DNA of 64,000 bases from Blautia sp. Marseille-P3087 (GTDB lineage Bacteria; Bacillota; Clostridia; Lachnospirales; Lachnospiraceae): positions 1,287,257 through 1,351,256 of the forward strand of contig NZ_LT635539.1 in assembly GCF_900120195.1 (NCBI RefSeq), in the 5' to 3' direction. The notes beneath the pieces are model-generated. The model ran no database searches. It saw nothing but the letters and a program-made list of their open reading frames with translations, and was not told where the DNA came from. Of this stretch, positions 23,822 through 32,376 are shown piece after piece (position 1 is the first letter of the stretch; each line of letters opens with the position of its first letter). Position numbers and translations under genes: made by a program.

Positions 23822-24973
23822 ATGAGTAAAATTAAAAGCCTCGTGCTTGCAGAATTTCTGAAGCACTTTGCAGACAAAAAGCCGGATCCGTATATCTGGA
23901 TTTTTTCCTCAACGGATAACCGGCATTATAACTACAACTCCCGTTATCTTTTTGAATATGTAAAAGATAATCTGCCGGAAATCACACCGCGATTTGTCAT
24001 CAATGATCCGAAGCTTCGCGCGGAGCTCTCCGCCGAATACGGCAGCCAGTACTTTATCGAGACTGAAAGCGCATCCGGGATCCGATATGTTCTGAATGCC
24101 GGTGTCTGGTTTACTTCTGCCGGACTTCCTGCCTATGCGAGCGGTCTCGGCAAAAACAGACTGATCGTCAATCTCTGGCACGGCGTACCGCTGAAAAAAA
24201 TCGCACTGCTCGATCCGAACCTCAAAAAGATGTCGCGTATCTATTTCCGGAAGATTTTTTCCGAAAACTATACGTACGTTCTCACAACTTCACATGCGCT
24301 TGTACCACTTATGGCAAAGAGTTTTGATATTTCTGAAGATCTTATCAAAGTATGGGGACAGCCGCGAAACGACGGCATGTTTCAGCCAAATGATCCTGCC
24401 TTGATCCTTTCCGGAATTTATCCGGATATCCCGGAATTTGAGCGAACGGTTCTTTATGCACCGACCTTCCGCGACTACGGCCAGGTACGGCTTTTCCCGT
24501 TCGATGATTTTGACCTGAACCGGATGGAGGCATTTCTCGAAGAACATAAGATGCTTCTTTTTATCCGTACACACATTGCCGAACAGGGATCTGCTACGCC
24601 ATATCTCGGAAAAAGAATCCGTTTCCTCGGGAACGAACAGGCAGAGGATGTCACCGGAATCCTCAATATTTTTGACTGCCTGATCACGGATTATTCAAGC
24701 ATTTATATTGATTATCTTCTGACTGACAAATCAATGATCTTTCTTCCATATGACCGGAAAGAATATCTGACCGGACGTGGTATGAATTTCGATTATGACG
24801 AAGTCACTCCCGGCCCGAAACCAGATACTTTCCAGAGTTTTCTGGATGCCCTTCTCACAGAGGATTCTCACTGGAAAACCGAACGCGACCGCGTCAATCT
24901 GCTTTTTAATGAGATTCATGAACCATGTTCCGCACAGATCTGTGAGCAGATATTAAAAAAGATCCAACAGTAA
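23822..24973 (+). CDS. CDP-glycerol glycerophosphotransferase (TagB/TagF-type)
   Basis: A 383-residue transferase of the same family as the first half of the preceding protein. It shows the acceptor/catalytic motif NLWHGVPLKKI with His120, VLYAPTFRDYG near 207, and the CDP-glycerol site LITDYSSIYIDYL near 288. No membrane segment; such enzymes sit on the inner membrane face through basic patches. It starts 1 bp after the fused gene (TGACATG). The two probably act in turn on a wall or lipoteichoic-type glycan. The polymer and number of added units are unknown. Confidence 0.9.
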   Translation: MSKIKSLVLAEFLKHFADKKPDPYIWIFSSTDNRHYNYNSRYLFEYVKDNLPEITPRFVINDPKLRAELSAEYGSQYFIETESASGIRYVLNAGVWFTSAGLPAYASGLGKNRLIVNLWHGVPLKKIALLDPNLKKMSRIYFRKIFSENYTYVLTTSHALVPLMAKSFDISEDLIKVWGQPRNDGMFQPNDPALILSGIYPDIPEFERTVLYAPTFRDYGQVRLFPFDDFDLNRMEAFLEEHKMLLFIRTHIAEQGSATPYLGKRIRFLGNEQAEDVTGILNIFDCLITDYSSIYIDYLLTDKSMIFLPYDRKEYLTGRGMNFDYDEVTPGPKPDTFQSFLDALLTEDSHWKTERDRVNLLFNEIHEPCSAQICEQILKKIQQ

Positions 24974-25001
24974 CAGCTTTTTCACTACCAAGGAGAAAAC
25001 C

Positions 25002-26177
25002 ATGAAATTACTGATCGTAGATGATGAAGAGCTCACCCGCACCGGTGTGATCTCCTCTCTGGACTGGTCATCTCTCGGAATCGATGAGGTGATTCAGGCC
25101 GATGATGGTGTACACGGACTGGAAACAGCCAGACCATCGATGGCTGACTTCTGTCAGGATTTTCTTGACTTCCTTGCATCATTCCGTACGAAATGTATCT
25201 ATCTCGAAAAGAAAATGCAGTATCTGGTCTATTTTCTTTTTTCGCAGGAAGCTCCGTCTTCCCACCAGATTCATGCAGCCGGAGAATACCTGTGCAGCCA
25301 TTTTGAAAAATACGGCCGCTATACTATTGCTGTCGGCGATACCGTGTATGGACTGCCAAAAGCCTACCAGACTTATACTTCCGCAGTTATCCTTTTGCAG
25401 ATACTCCTGCCGGTTCCTTTGCGGATATTCTTTCACGTCAGGATGCTGATGGCGCCAAAAAGTTTCTGGATATGCTGCATCAGAACTTTTTTAAAAATCA
25501 CCGTTTTCTGCAGAATCCGGTCAAAGACTTGTATTACAAACTTTTTCTCTGTCTGGAAGATGCACGTCATCAGCAAAAAATTGCAGGTTCCGGTAATGTG
25601 GAAAGCATTGCCGAAACAATTGACGACTGTTTCACCTTCCCTTAATTGCATCAGACACTCGTGGACAAGACTTCTGAGTTTTTCCGCAAGGCAGAATCTT
25701 CCTCACAGGAAAATCCAACCATCTTTCTGATCAAAGATTATATCAGTCAGAATTATATGCATGAGACGCTTTCCGTCAAAGATATCAGCGAACACGTCTT
25801 CCTGTCTACTTCTTATGTGTGTACCTTTTTTAAGAGTGAGACTGGTCAGACTCTGAACCAGTACCTGACGGAATACCGCATGGAAAAAGCAAAGCAGCTT
25901 CTCAAAGATGCCCGGTTTAAGATCTCTGATATCTCTTCCCGGGTTGGCTACAGTGACGGCAACTATTGATGGCGTGGGAATTTTTCCGGAAATTCTTCCG
26001 ACAATTCTCTCCGGAAATGGAAACAGTACTTCCGGAGGAACAAACATTGCAATTTACAATACGCACCGTCGTCTTCAGATTCTGTACGGACCAGACTACG
26101 GACTTACTTATTCCAGCGAGCCCGGTCATGGTACAGAAGTCGAAATACGAATACCTGCAAAAAAGGAGACCGCTTAA
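25002..26177 (+). pseudogene. Decayed YesN response regulator fused by deletion to the end of a YesM-type histidine kinase
   Basis: Remains of a two-component pair. The receiver start is intact (KLLIVDDEELTRTGVISSLDW) but jumps after about 43 residues into mid-protein sequence, losing the phosphoacceptor region. The middle part reads in frame 1 to about 25385, then continues in another frame (PFADTPAGSFADIL to FTFP) up to a stop at 25643, and the AraC-type DNA-binding domain follows in a third frame (25646-25969, containing TLSVKDISEHVFLSTSYVCTF). That domain breaks at GYSDGNY and is joined directly to the ATPase end of a histidine kinase (GVGI, then QILYGPDYGLTYSSEPGHGTEV). So at least two frameshifts and two deletions occurred. 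It retains a ribosome binding site (AAGGAG) and a terminator. Confidence 0.88.
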
Positions 26178-26195
26178 AAAGCGATCTCCTTTTTG
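26161..26195. terminator. Terminator shared by the pseudogene and the converging isomerase operon
   Basis: AAAAGGAGA-CGCTT and its complement (AGCG-TCTCCTTTT) form a stem with a short A-rich loop; T runs follow on both strands. It lies at the end of the plus-strand remnant and 35 bp beyond the stop of the minus-strand isomerase gene. Confidence 0.8.
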
Positions 26196-26230
26196 AATAT
26201 GAATATGTGTAATACAATGGTAGGCAAATC

Positions 26231-27649
26231 TTATCTTGTAACGATATCAACAGGTATGTTGAAGATCTTGGCAACCTTCAGAATTGTGTCGATATGTCTT
26301 CCTGTTGCAGCAGCCATATGATGTGTCGGGCCGGCTTCGCTCCAACGATTTACGAATTCTCTTGCACCACATGTGAAACGAGTTCTCATGTTGGTATCAC
26401 CGAAGGAAAGGATCGGTCCCTCTTCGTTTACACCTTCTGCAACAACAAATTTGAAGTGTCCGTCGCCATCCTGTGTGATTGCAAGATAGGTAACCGGACC
26501 TGTATATGGATAGAACTGTGTCAGGTATCCGCCGCCTGTTTTGCCGTGGAATACCGGAACGATTTTCATGGTAGGTTTTTTATCGGAAATATCAGCATCT
26601 CCACTTCCAGAATGTCCGATGATGCAGATATCATCATTGAAGTCGATGGAATACATTTCAGAAAGCTGGCCTGTACCGGAAATTGTCTTAAGGATACTCA
26701 TTGCCATAGCAACTTTCATATCACCTTCAACGGCGCATGCAGTACCCTGTTTGATCAGCATGGAGAATGCCGGGATCAGCATACTGTCAAGGACACCTGC
26801 TTTACCCTGTGCAAATCCGTCGTAATGGGAAGCAACCATGCTAAGGTGCTCGTCTTTTACCCATTTCTCGAATGCAACAACGTATTTTGCCATATCCCAT
26901 ACTTTTTCGATTGTGCCGCCGCCTTCGATATCGAAAGTATCAAGAATATCCTGAGCTTTTGCACGGATTGCTTCTTCATCTGTAATATCATCAGCGATTG
27001 CCCACATTTTTTCCCAGTCAAACTGTTTGGTGTACAGGAACATTCTGTTGTACAGGTTTGTCTCATCAATATAAAGATCCATCATACCCGGATATGGTCT
27101 TCCGATCTGAGCGATGTTAGTATCACGAAATCTTCTTCTTACCTGAGCTGCTTTACACCAGTCTTCGATCTCTGCCTGAACAGCCGGATCTCCGCCTTCT
27201 ACAACACCGGTGATAACAGCATGTCTCTTGCCTGCTCTCTCGAGGTCAGCAACAGCTTCGCCAACAGCACCACAAGCATAACCTTCGCCAAGCCATGCAG
27301 CGATATCTGTGTGATCATAATCCAGTGCTTTCAATTTCTGAACGTTTACCAGAACAACCGGTACATCCAGGTCGCGGATTGCAGGAAGCATATTGTAAGA
27401 TGTCGCATAAGTCAGCATCTGAAGGAATACAAGGTCAACGTCTGCTGCACGGAATTTATCTCCGGCTTCCATTGACTGCTCTTTTGTTGTAACCATTCCT
27501 CCGTCAATGATTTCTACTGTATCCGGAATTGTTTTTTTGAAGGCTTCATACTGTGCTTCAAACTCAGGTACCAGTGACGGGAACTGAGGCAGGTATGCGC
27601 CTAAAGCAATAGAGAATACACCGACTTTTGCTTTTGTGTTTACTAACAT
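26231..27649 (-). CDS. L-arabinose/L-fucose isomerase family protein
   Basis: A 472-residue cytoplasmic aldose-ketose isomerase of the arabinose/fucose isomerase fold. The N-terminal Rossmann part (KVGVFSIALGAYLPQFPSL) and the C-terminal catalytic/metal region (GDMKVAMAMSILKTISG, HSGSGDADIS, and the end GPTHHMAAATGRH) are visible. In most bacteria such a protein converts an L-aldose such as L-arabinose to its ketose. It is the last gene of a run with rhaB, araD, ulaE and lyxK, so it probably supplies L-ribulose or L-xylulose-type ketoses. Sequence does not distinguish arabinose from fucose or related sugars. Confidence 0.85.
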   Translation of the reverse strand: MLVNTKAKVGVFSIALGAYLPQFPSLVPEFEAQYEAFKKTIPDTVEIIDGGMVTTKEQSMEAGDKFRAADVDLVFLQMLTYATSYNMLPAIRDLDVPVVLVNVQKLKALDYDHTDIAAWLGEGYACGAVGEAVADLERAGKRHAVITGVVEGGDPAVQAEIEDWCKAAQVRRRFRDTNIAQIGRPYPGMMDLYIDETNLYNRMFLYTKQFDWEKMWAIADDITDEEAIRAKAQDILDTFDIEGGGTIEKVWDMAKYVVAFEKWVKDEHLSMVASHYDGFAQGKAGVLDSMLIPAFSMLIKQGTACAVEGDMKVAMAMSILKTISGTGQLSEMYSIDFNDDICIIGHSGSGDADISDKKPTMKIVPVFHGKTGGGYLTQFYPYTGPVTYLAITQDGDGHFKFVVAEGVNEEGPILSFGDTNMRTRFTCGAREFVNRWSEAGPTHHMAAATGRHIDTILKVAKIFNIPVDIVTR

Positions 27650-27691
27650 AGTAAAACCTCCTATTGATTGTTAAATAAAATATTGGTTTGC

Positions 27692-29092
27692 TTATTTATA
27701 GATTTTAATTCCAAAGGACTCGTGGATTGTTGTACGAGCTTCTTCAACAGATTTAAATTCGCCTTCCTTGATCATCTGTGCAGTGATATTTCCGATCGCA
27801 GTTGCTTCTCCAGGACCTGCATGAACTTCTTTACCTGTTGCCTTTGCTGTAAGTTCATTCAGATATCCCGCATTGGAACCACCACCAACTACATGGATAC
27901 GGCTGTAAGTTCTTCCTGTAAGTTCTTCCAGTTCTTTTGCTGCTTTTGCATAGCACTCAGCAAGACTGGTGTAGATAACTGTTGCAATCTCGCCCATTGT
28001 CTCCGGAACCTGCTGTCCGGTTCTGCGGCAGTAGTCCTTTACTTCTTCTGTCATGTTTTCCGGAGAAAGGAAGCACTCATCATTTGCATCTACTCTGGAT
28101 GGGAAATCCTTTGCTTCTTCTGCCATAGCACAGATTTCTGCAAAACTGTATCTGTCATTTACTTCATGACGAACTGACTGGATCATCCACAGTCCCATGA
28201 TGTTCTTGATATAACGGAAGCGTCCTTCATAACCACCTTCATTTGTGAAGTTCAGTTCGCAGCTCTTTGGTGAACAGTCCGGAGTCTTTCTTTCGATTCC
28301 CATCAGGGACCATGTTCCGGAACTGATATAGATAAAGTCATCATCGTTTGCCGGTACTGCAAGGACTGCGGATCCTGTATCATGTGTTGCCGGTGCGACA
28401 ACTTCTACGTCAAAGCCGACTTCTTTCTGAAGTTCTTCAGTCAGATGTCCTACACTTGTGCCAGGCATGATCAGTTTCTGGAAAATTCTTCTCGGATATC
28501 CCAGTTTGTCGATGATCTCATAATCCCAGTCTTTTGTCTGTGCATTTACCATCTGGCCTGTTGTAGCCTCTGTATACTCACAGGTCTTCTGTCCTGTCAG
28601 AAGGAAGTGGAAGTAATCCGGTACATGAAGAAGAGTCTCTGCCTGCTCCAGATATTCCGGATGTTTTGTCTTAACTGCCATAAGCTGATAAATAGTATTG
28701 TAAATAGCTTTCTGAATACCTGTTCTTGCATACAGTTCTTCAAATGGAATGATCTTGTAAACTTCTTCATCCATTCCCTCTGTACGATGGTCGCGGTATC
28801 CGACTGTGTTACCAAGTACCTTGTCATCTTTATCAAGAAGAACGAAGTCAACACCCCAGGTATCAACGCCCATGCTTACCGGAATCTTGCCAATCTCTTT
28901 ACATTTCTTAAGACCTGCAACGATTTCTTTAAAAATACGGTCAAATTCCCAGCAGAGTTCTCCATCTTTCTTTACCATACCATTCTCAAAACGATGAATC
29001 TCCTCAAGCTCCATTCTGCCATTCTCCATGTGTCCAAGGATCAGACGTCCACTGGATGCTCCCATGTCTACTGCTGCGTAATACTTAGCCAT
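27692..29092 (-). CDS. rhaB: Rhamnulokinase family kinase (RhaB), possibly acting on L-ribulose
   Basis: FGGY-type kinase of 466 residues with rhamnulokinase landmarks: AVDMGASSGRLILG at the N-terminus, GVDTWGVDFVLLD near 75, THDTGSAVLAVPA near 236, SSGTWSLMGIE, and the C-terminal VGGGSNAGYLNELTA. RhaB phosphorylates L-rhamnulose at O-1, but homologues also phosphorylate L-ribulose or L-fuculose. No rhaA or rhaD gene lies nearby, while araD and an arabinose-type isomerase flank it, so an L-ribulose or related role is quite possible. It follows araD after a 158 bp gap with a strong hairpin. Confidence 0.88.
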   Translation of the reverse strand: MAKYYAAVDMGASSGRLILGHMENGRMELEEIHRFENGMVKKDGELCWEFDRIFKEIVAGLKKCKEIGKIPVSMGVDTWGVDFVLLDKDDKVLGNTVGYRDHRTEGMDEEVYKIIPFEELYARTGIQKAIYNTIYQLMAVKTKHPEYLEQAETLLHVPDYFHFLLTGQKTCEYTEATTGQMVNAQTKDWDYEIIDKLGYPRRIFQKLIMPGTSVGHLTEELQKEVGFDVEVVAPATHDTGSAVLAVPANDDDFIYISSGTWSLMGIERKTPDCSPKSCELNFTNEGGYEGRFRYIKNIMGLWMIQSVRHEVNDRYSFAEICAMAEEAKDFPSRVDANDECFLSPENMTEEVKDYCRRTGQQVPETMGEIATVIYTSLAECYAKAAKELEELTGRTYSRIHVVGGGSNAGYLNELTAKATGKEVHAGPGEATAIGNITAQMIKEGEFKSVEEARTTIHESFGIKIYK

Positions 29093-29191
29093 TGTAAAAA
29101 CCTCCTAAATGTTTTTCTTTTATACAGCAAATTTCTTTGTGCAAACTGCTGTATATCCATTCTCGTTTTCTTCTTAATAATAACATAATAC

Positions 29192-29223
29192 AACAAGGTT
29201 CTTCAAGTGTGAAGAACCTTGTT
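29192..29223 (-). other. Hairpin between araD and rhaB
   Basis: AACAAGGTTCTTC (29192-29204) and GAAGAACCTTGTT (29211-29223) form a perfect 13-bp stem with a 6-base loop. On the minus strand it follows the araD stop by 27 bases but the downstream sequence is only moderately T-rich (TGTATTATG), so it may be a leaky terminator or an mRNA processing/stability element within the operon. The remainder of the gap up to rhaB has no evident signal. Confidence 0.6.
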
Positions 29224-29250
29224 TGTTTAAAAAAGTGTCTTTATTTGCAA

Positions 29251-29946
29251 TCATTTTACAATCTGCCCATAATAAGCGTTTGCGCCGTGCTTTCTGTAAT
29301 AATGTTTATCCTGAAGTTCCTGTGGTGCCGGTTTTACCTGCGGATTGATAAGTTCACAGCGAGATGCCATTTTTGCAACTTCCTCAAGTACAACTGCATT
29401 ATGTACTGCCTCATGAGCATCTTTGCCCCAGGTGAATGGTCCGTGGTTTTTGCAGAGTACTGCAGGAACTGCCTCGTAATCTTTGTCCTTAAAGTAATCA
29501 GCGATCAGCACTCCTGTATTTTTCTCATATGCCTCGTCGATTTCTTCTTTTGTGAGGTTTCGCACACAAGGTACTTCTCCATAGATATAGTCTGCATGTG
29601 TGGTTCCATAGCACGGAATGCCTCTTCCTGCCTGTGCCCAGCTTGTTGCCCAGGAAGAATGTGTATGTACGATTCCACCTATGTTCGGGAATGCATTGTA
29701 CAGCACAACATGTGTTGCGGTGTCAGAGGACGGATTGTACTCACCTTCTACTTTGTTTCCCTGAAGGTCAACAACAACCATATCTTCCGGTTTGAGCTTA
29801 TCGTAATCCACACCGCTTGGTTTAATTACAAAAAGTCCCTTCTCACGGTCGATGCCGCTGACATTGCCCCATGTAAATGTCACCAGCCCATATTTCGGCA
29901 GATCCATATTTGCTTTGTAAACTTCTTCTTTTAATTTTTCTAACAT
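29251..29946 (-). CDS. araD: L-ribulose-5-phosphate 4-epimerase
   Basis: A 231-residue class II aldolase-fold epimerase converting L-ribulose 5-phosphate to D-xylulose 5-phosphate. The metal-binding histidines are in [15 protein letters not shown] near residue 95 and NHGPFTWG near 168; GNVSGID and PSGVDYDKL bind the substrate phosphate. The C-terminal [14 protein letters not shown] is typical. It is 20 bp downstream of the ulaE-type gene. This enzyme links the L-pentulose steps of the operon to the pentose phosphate pathway. Confidence 0.95.
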   Translation of the reverse strand: MLEKLKEEVYKANMDLPKYGLVTFTWGNVSGIDREKGLFVIKPSGVDYDKLKPEDMVVVDLQGNKVEGEYNPSSDTATHVVLYNAFPNIGGIVHTHSSWATSWAQAGRGIPCYGTTHADYIYGEVPCVRNLTKEEIDEAYEKNTGVLIADYFKDKDYEAVPAVLCKNHGPFTWGKDAHEAVHNAVVLEEVAKMASRCELINPQVKPAPQELQDKHYYRKHGANAYYGQIVK

Positions 29947-29966
29947 TGTTCTTTCCCCCTACCATT

Positions 29967-30812
29967 TTATTTCTGAACATCCAGTATCGGACACATCATT
30001 TTTACTGCACCATCAAGATCTTTTTTCCATTCCGGATTTCCTGTGTACCAGAATTCCGTCACAAATCTGCGCACTCCCAGATCCCATGCCTTCTTTATTG
30101 CCGCCTCAAAATCCACGTGTCCGGTTCCATACGGAATTTCCCTGAATTTTCCAGGAACTGTTTCCTTAAGATGAAGAGAAGTCAGATTTCCTCTGCCAAG
30201 TTCCATATCCTCAAGTACATCTGACTTGTAAAGAACCGCTGCATTGGTGAGATTTCCGATATCCGGATAGACTTTAAGATAATTGGAGCCACACAGTGTT
30301 ACATATTTCATGGCTTTCTCAACCGTATTCATAAATTCATTTTCCATCGTCTCAAGTCCGATGAGCACGCCGGTCTTTTCTGCCAGTCTTGCAGCCTTTC
30401 TCAGATTTTCAAGAAATCTGTGTTTTGTATCCAGTGTTGATTCTTCATAATAAACATCATATCCCGGGATCATCACAACACGGATTCCAAGATCATCTGC
30501 TAGCTGAAGTGATTTTTCCAGGATCGCCATTCCTCTTGCACAGCATGCTTCATCACTGCTTCCGATCGCATATTTGGTAAGTGCACTGACACACATTGTC
30601 CGGATCGGAATTCCGGTCTCATACATGGTTTTTACAAGTTCCAGGCGTGATTCTCTGTCCATATCCAGCCGGGCGATTTTTTCTTCTGTTGCATCAATAC
30701 TGATTTCAACATAATCATAGCCTGCTGCCTTTGCCGCCTCCAGTCGTTCTTTCCATGTCAGCGTACCCGGCATTGCCTTTTCATACAGTCCAAGCTCATA
30801 TGCCTTACTCAT
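29967..30812 (-). CDS. ulaE: L-ribulose/L-xylulose-5-phosphate 3-epimerase (UlaE/SgbU family)
   Basis: A 281-residue xylose-isomerase-like TIM barrel. It starts with the typical ELGLYEKAMPGTLTWKERL and has DYVEISIDATEEKIARLD near residue 40, GLETMENEFMN near 154, VYPDIGNLTN near 184 and HLKETVPGKFREIPYGTGHVDF near 210, which carry the metal ligands. It converts L-xylulose 5-phosphate to L-ribulose 5-phosphate, the step between lyxK and araD. I place the start at 30812 where AAAAGGAG precedes the ATG; a longer frame would overlap the kinase gene. Operon order lyxK-ulaE-araD matches the order of steps. Confidence 0.92.
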   Translation of the reverse strand: MSKAYELGLYEKAMPGTLTWKERLEAAKAAGYDYVEISIDATEEKIARLDMDRESRLELVKTMYETGIPIRTMCVSALTKYAIGSSDEACCARGMAILEKSLQLADDLGIRVVMIPGYDVYYEESTLDTKHRFLENLRKAARLAEKTGVLIGLETMENEFMNTVEKAMKYVTLCGSNYLKVYPDIGNLTNAAVLYKSDVLEDMELGRGNLTSLHLKETVPGKFREIPYGTGHVDFEAAIKKAWDLGVRRFVTEFWYTGNPEWKKDLDGAVKMMCPILDVQK

Positions 30813-30831
30813 TCTGTGGTTTCTCCTTTTC

Positions 30832-32346
30832 CTAGTTTCTGAAATACTTCCACGCACCATTCAGTCCGTCGATCACCGCACGGTATGCCTCATATTTTTC
30901 TTTGTAGATATCTGCATATTCCGGTCTTGGCTGTATTGTCTTGGTGATCTTCACTGTACGTCTCATTGCATCCTGATAATCTTTATAGATTCCTGCTGCG
31001 ATACCGGCCGCCATAGCTGCACCCTGTGCACCAAGCTCTTTGTCCTCGATCACATCGATCGGAAGCTGAAGTGCGTCTGCAAAAATCTGTACCCATACAT
31101 CTGAATTTGCAGCGCCTCCGGAAAGTCGTACACTCTTCGGACGTTCACGGTTTCTCAGCAGTTTGTTGACATGGGTCACATGGGAGAAAACAATTCCCTC
31201 ATAAACTGCACGAAGCATATGTTTCTTATTATGGTAAGCAGTCAGGCCTACAAAGGTTCCCTTTGCCAGTGGATCTTCGTTGGAGCCGTTCAGGAATGGA
31301 AGGAAGATGATATTGTTGTCCTGCGGCTCGATAGAAGCTACCCACTCATTGGTGATATCGTATACGGAGCCTCCGTTTTCTTTCGCTTCTGCTTTTTCAT
31401 AACTCATAAGATTGCGGATGAACCACTCCATATTTCCGGCAGATGTCGGGCTGCTCTCCTCGATCAGATAATATCCCGGCATACAGAACAGAGAATTCAG
31501 TGCAACTGTGCCGTTTGTCACAGGTTCTTTCGAAATATACTCGTTGATACTCCAGGTTCCGGCCACCATACACATCTGTTCTTCATCAGAAAGTCCGGAT
31601 GCGATTCCGCATGCGTTGATATCAAACATACCTGCAGCTACCGGGATTCCCTCCGGAAGACCGGTCTTCTCACTCGCTTCTTTTGTCACATGTCCACAGA
31701 TATCGGCAGCGTTGCGAAGCGGTGGAAGCTTGTCGTAGCATTCTTCCAGATCAAAAAGCTTCATCAGTTCACGGTCATGTTCGTGTGTGATCATATTGAC
31801 AAGATTTGATCCGGAACAGTCTGTGTATTCACTGTATGCCTCTCCTGTCAGCATGTAACGGATATAATCTTTTACTGCAAAGATATACTGTGTTCTCTCA
31901 ATGACTTCCGGCATATTTTCTTTGAACCATGCCAGGATGCTTACCGGCTGTACTGCCAAAATGTCCTGCAGAGTTTTCTCATAAACCTTTTTGTCAGTGC
32001 CATCCTCATGCCATCTTTTGACCTGTGCCCAGGCTCTTGTATCCGTAGAAATGATTCCGTTATAGGAAGGCTTTCCATCATAGCCTACCATGTACAGACC
32101 TTTTCCATGTCCTGAAAAAGAAACCCCTGCAATGTCCTTTGGATCGATATTACTCTTCTCGATCGCATTACGTACAGCCTGTGCATTTACCTCCCAGAGT
32201 TCATCCATATCCCTTTCTGTATAACCTGGCTTCGGAGTGATCGTCACAGTCGGTACACTGGCCACAGAAATCTGCTTTCCGTCTTCATCAAAGAGCGCTG
32301 CCTTTGAAAAAGTACCCCCATTGTCAATCCCCATTAAGTATTTCAT
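30832..32346 (-). CDS. lyxK: L-xylulose kinase-like FGGY kinase (LyxK type)
   Basis: FGGY-family kinase of 504 residues. The N-terminal phosphate loop is MGIDNGGTFSKAALFDEDG; the sugar site region ISTDTRAWAQVKRW, the FDINACGIASG segment, EESSPTSAGNMEWF near 296 and FLPFLNGSNEDPLAKG near 347 resemble E. coli LyxK rather than xylulokinase or glycerol kinase. It probably makes L-xylulose 5-phosphate from imported or isomerised L-xylulose. The gap to the DUF4340 gene upstream is just 30 bp with no terminator, so it may be read from the gld-like operon. Strong AGAGGAGG site at the start. Confidence 0.88.
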   Translation of the reverse strand: MKYLMGIDNGGTFSKAALFDEDGKQISVASVPTVTITPKPGYTERDMDELWEVNAQAVRNAIEKSNIDPKDIAGVSFSGHGKGLYMVGYDGKPSYNGIISTDTRAWAQVKRWHEDGTDKKVYEKTLQDILAVQPVSILAWFKENMPEVIERTQYIFAVKDYIRYMLTGEAYSEYTDCSGSNLVNMITHEHDRELMKLFDLEECYDKLPPLRNAADICGHVTKEASEKTGLPEGIPVAAGMFDINACGIASGLSDEEQMCMVAGTWSINEYISKEPVTNGTVALNSLFCMPGYYLIEESSPTSAGNMEWFIRNLMSYEKAEAKENGGSVYDITNEWVASIEPQDNNIIFLPFLNGSNEDPLAKGTFVGLTAYHNKKHMLRAVYEGIVFSHVTHVNKLLRNRERPKSVRLSGGAANSDVWVQIFADALQLPIDVIEDKELGAQGAAMAAGIAAGIYKDYQDAMRRTVKITKTIQPRPEYADIYKEKYEAYRAVIDGLNGAWKYFRN

Positions 32347-32376
32347 GCCATACCTCCTCTTTTTATATATGATTTT

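Noticed and set aside
26294-27475. Long plus-strand open frame of 393 codons opposite the isomerase gene
   Set aside because: It is rich in Cys, Phe, Ile and Ser in the way of an antisense shadow, lacks a ribosome binding site and matches no family, whereas the minus-strand gene has a family match, start signal and operon context.
29192-29223. Annotating the hairpin between araD and rhaB as a full terminator
   Set aside because: The stem is perfect but the minus-strand sequence after it has no solid T run, so it was listed only as a hairpin.
28382-29934. Plus-strand open frames of about 265 codons opposite rhaB and araD
   Set aside because: Composition typical of reverse-strand shadows, no start signals, fully covered by well-identified genes on the other strand.
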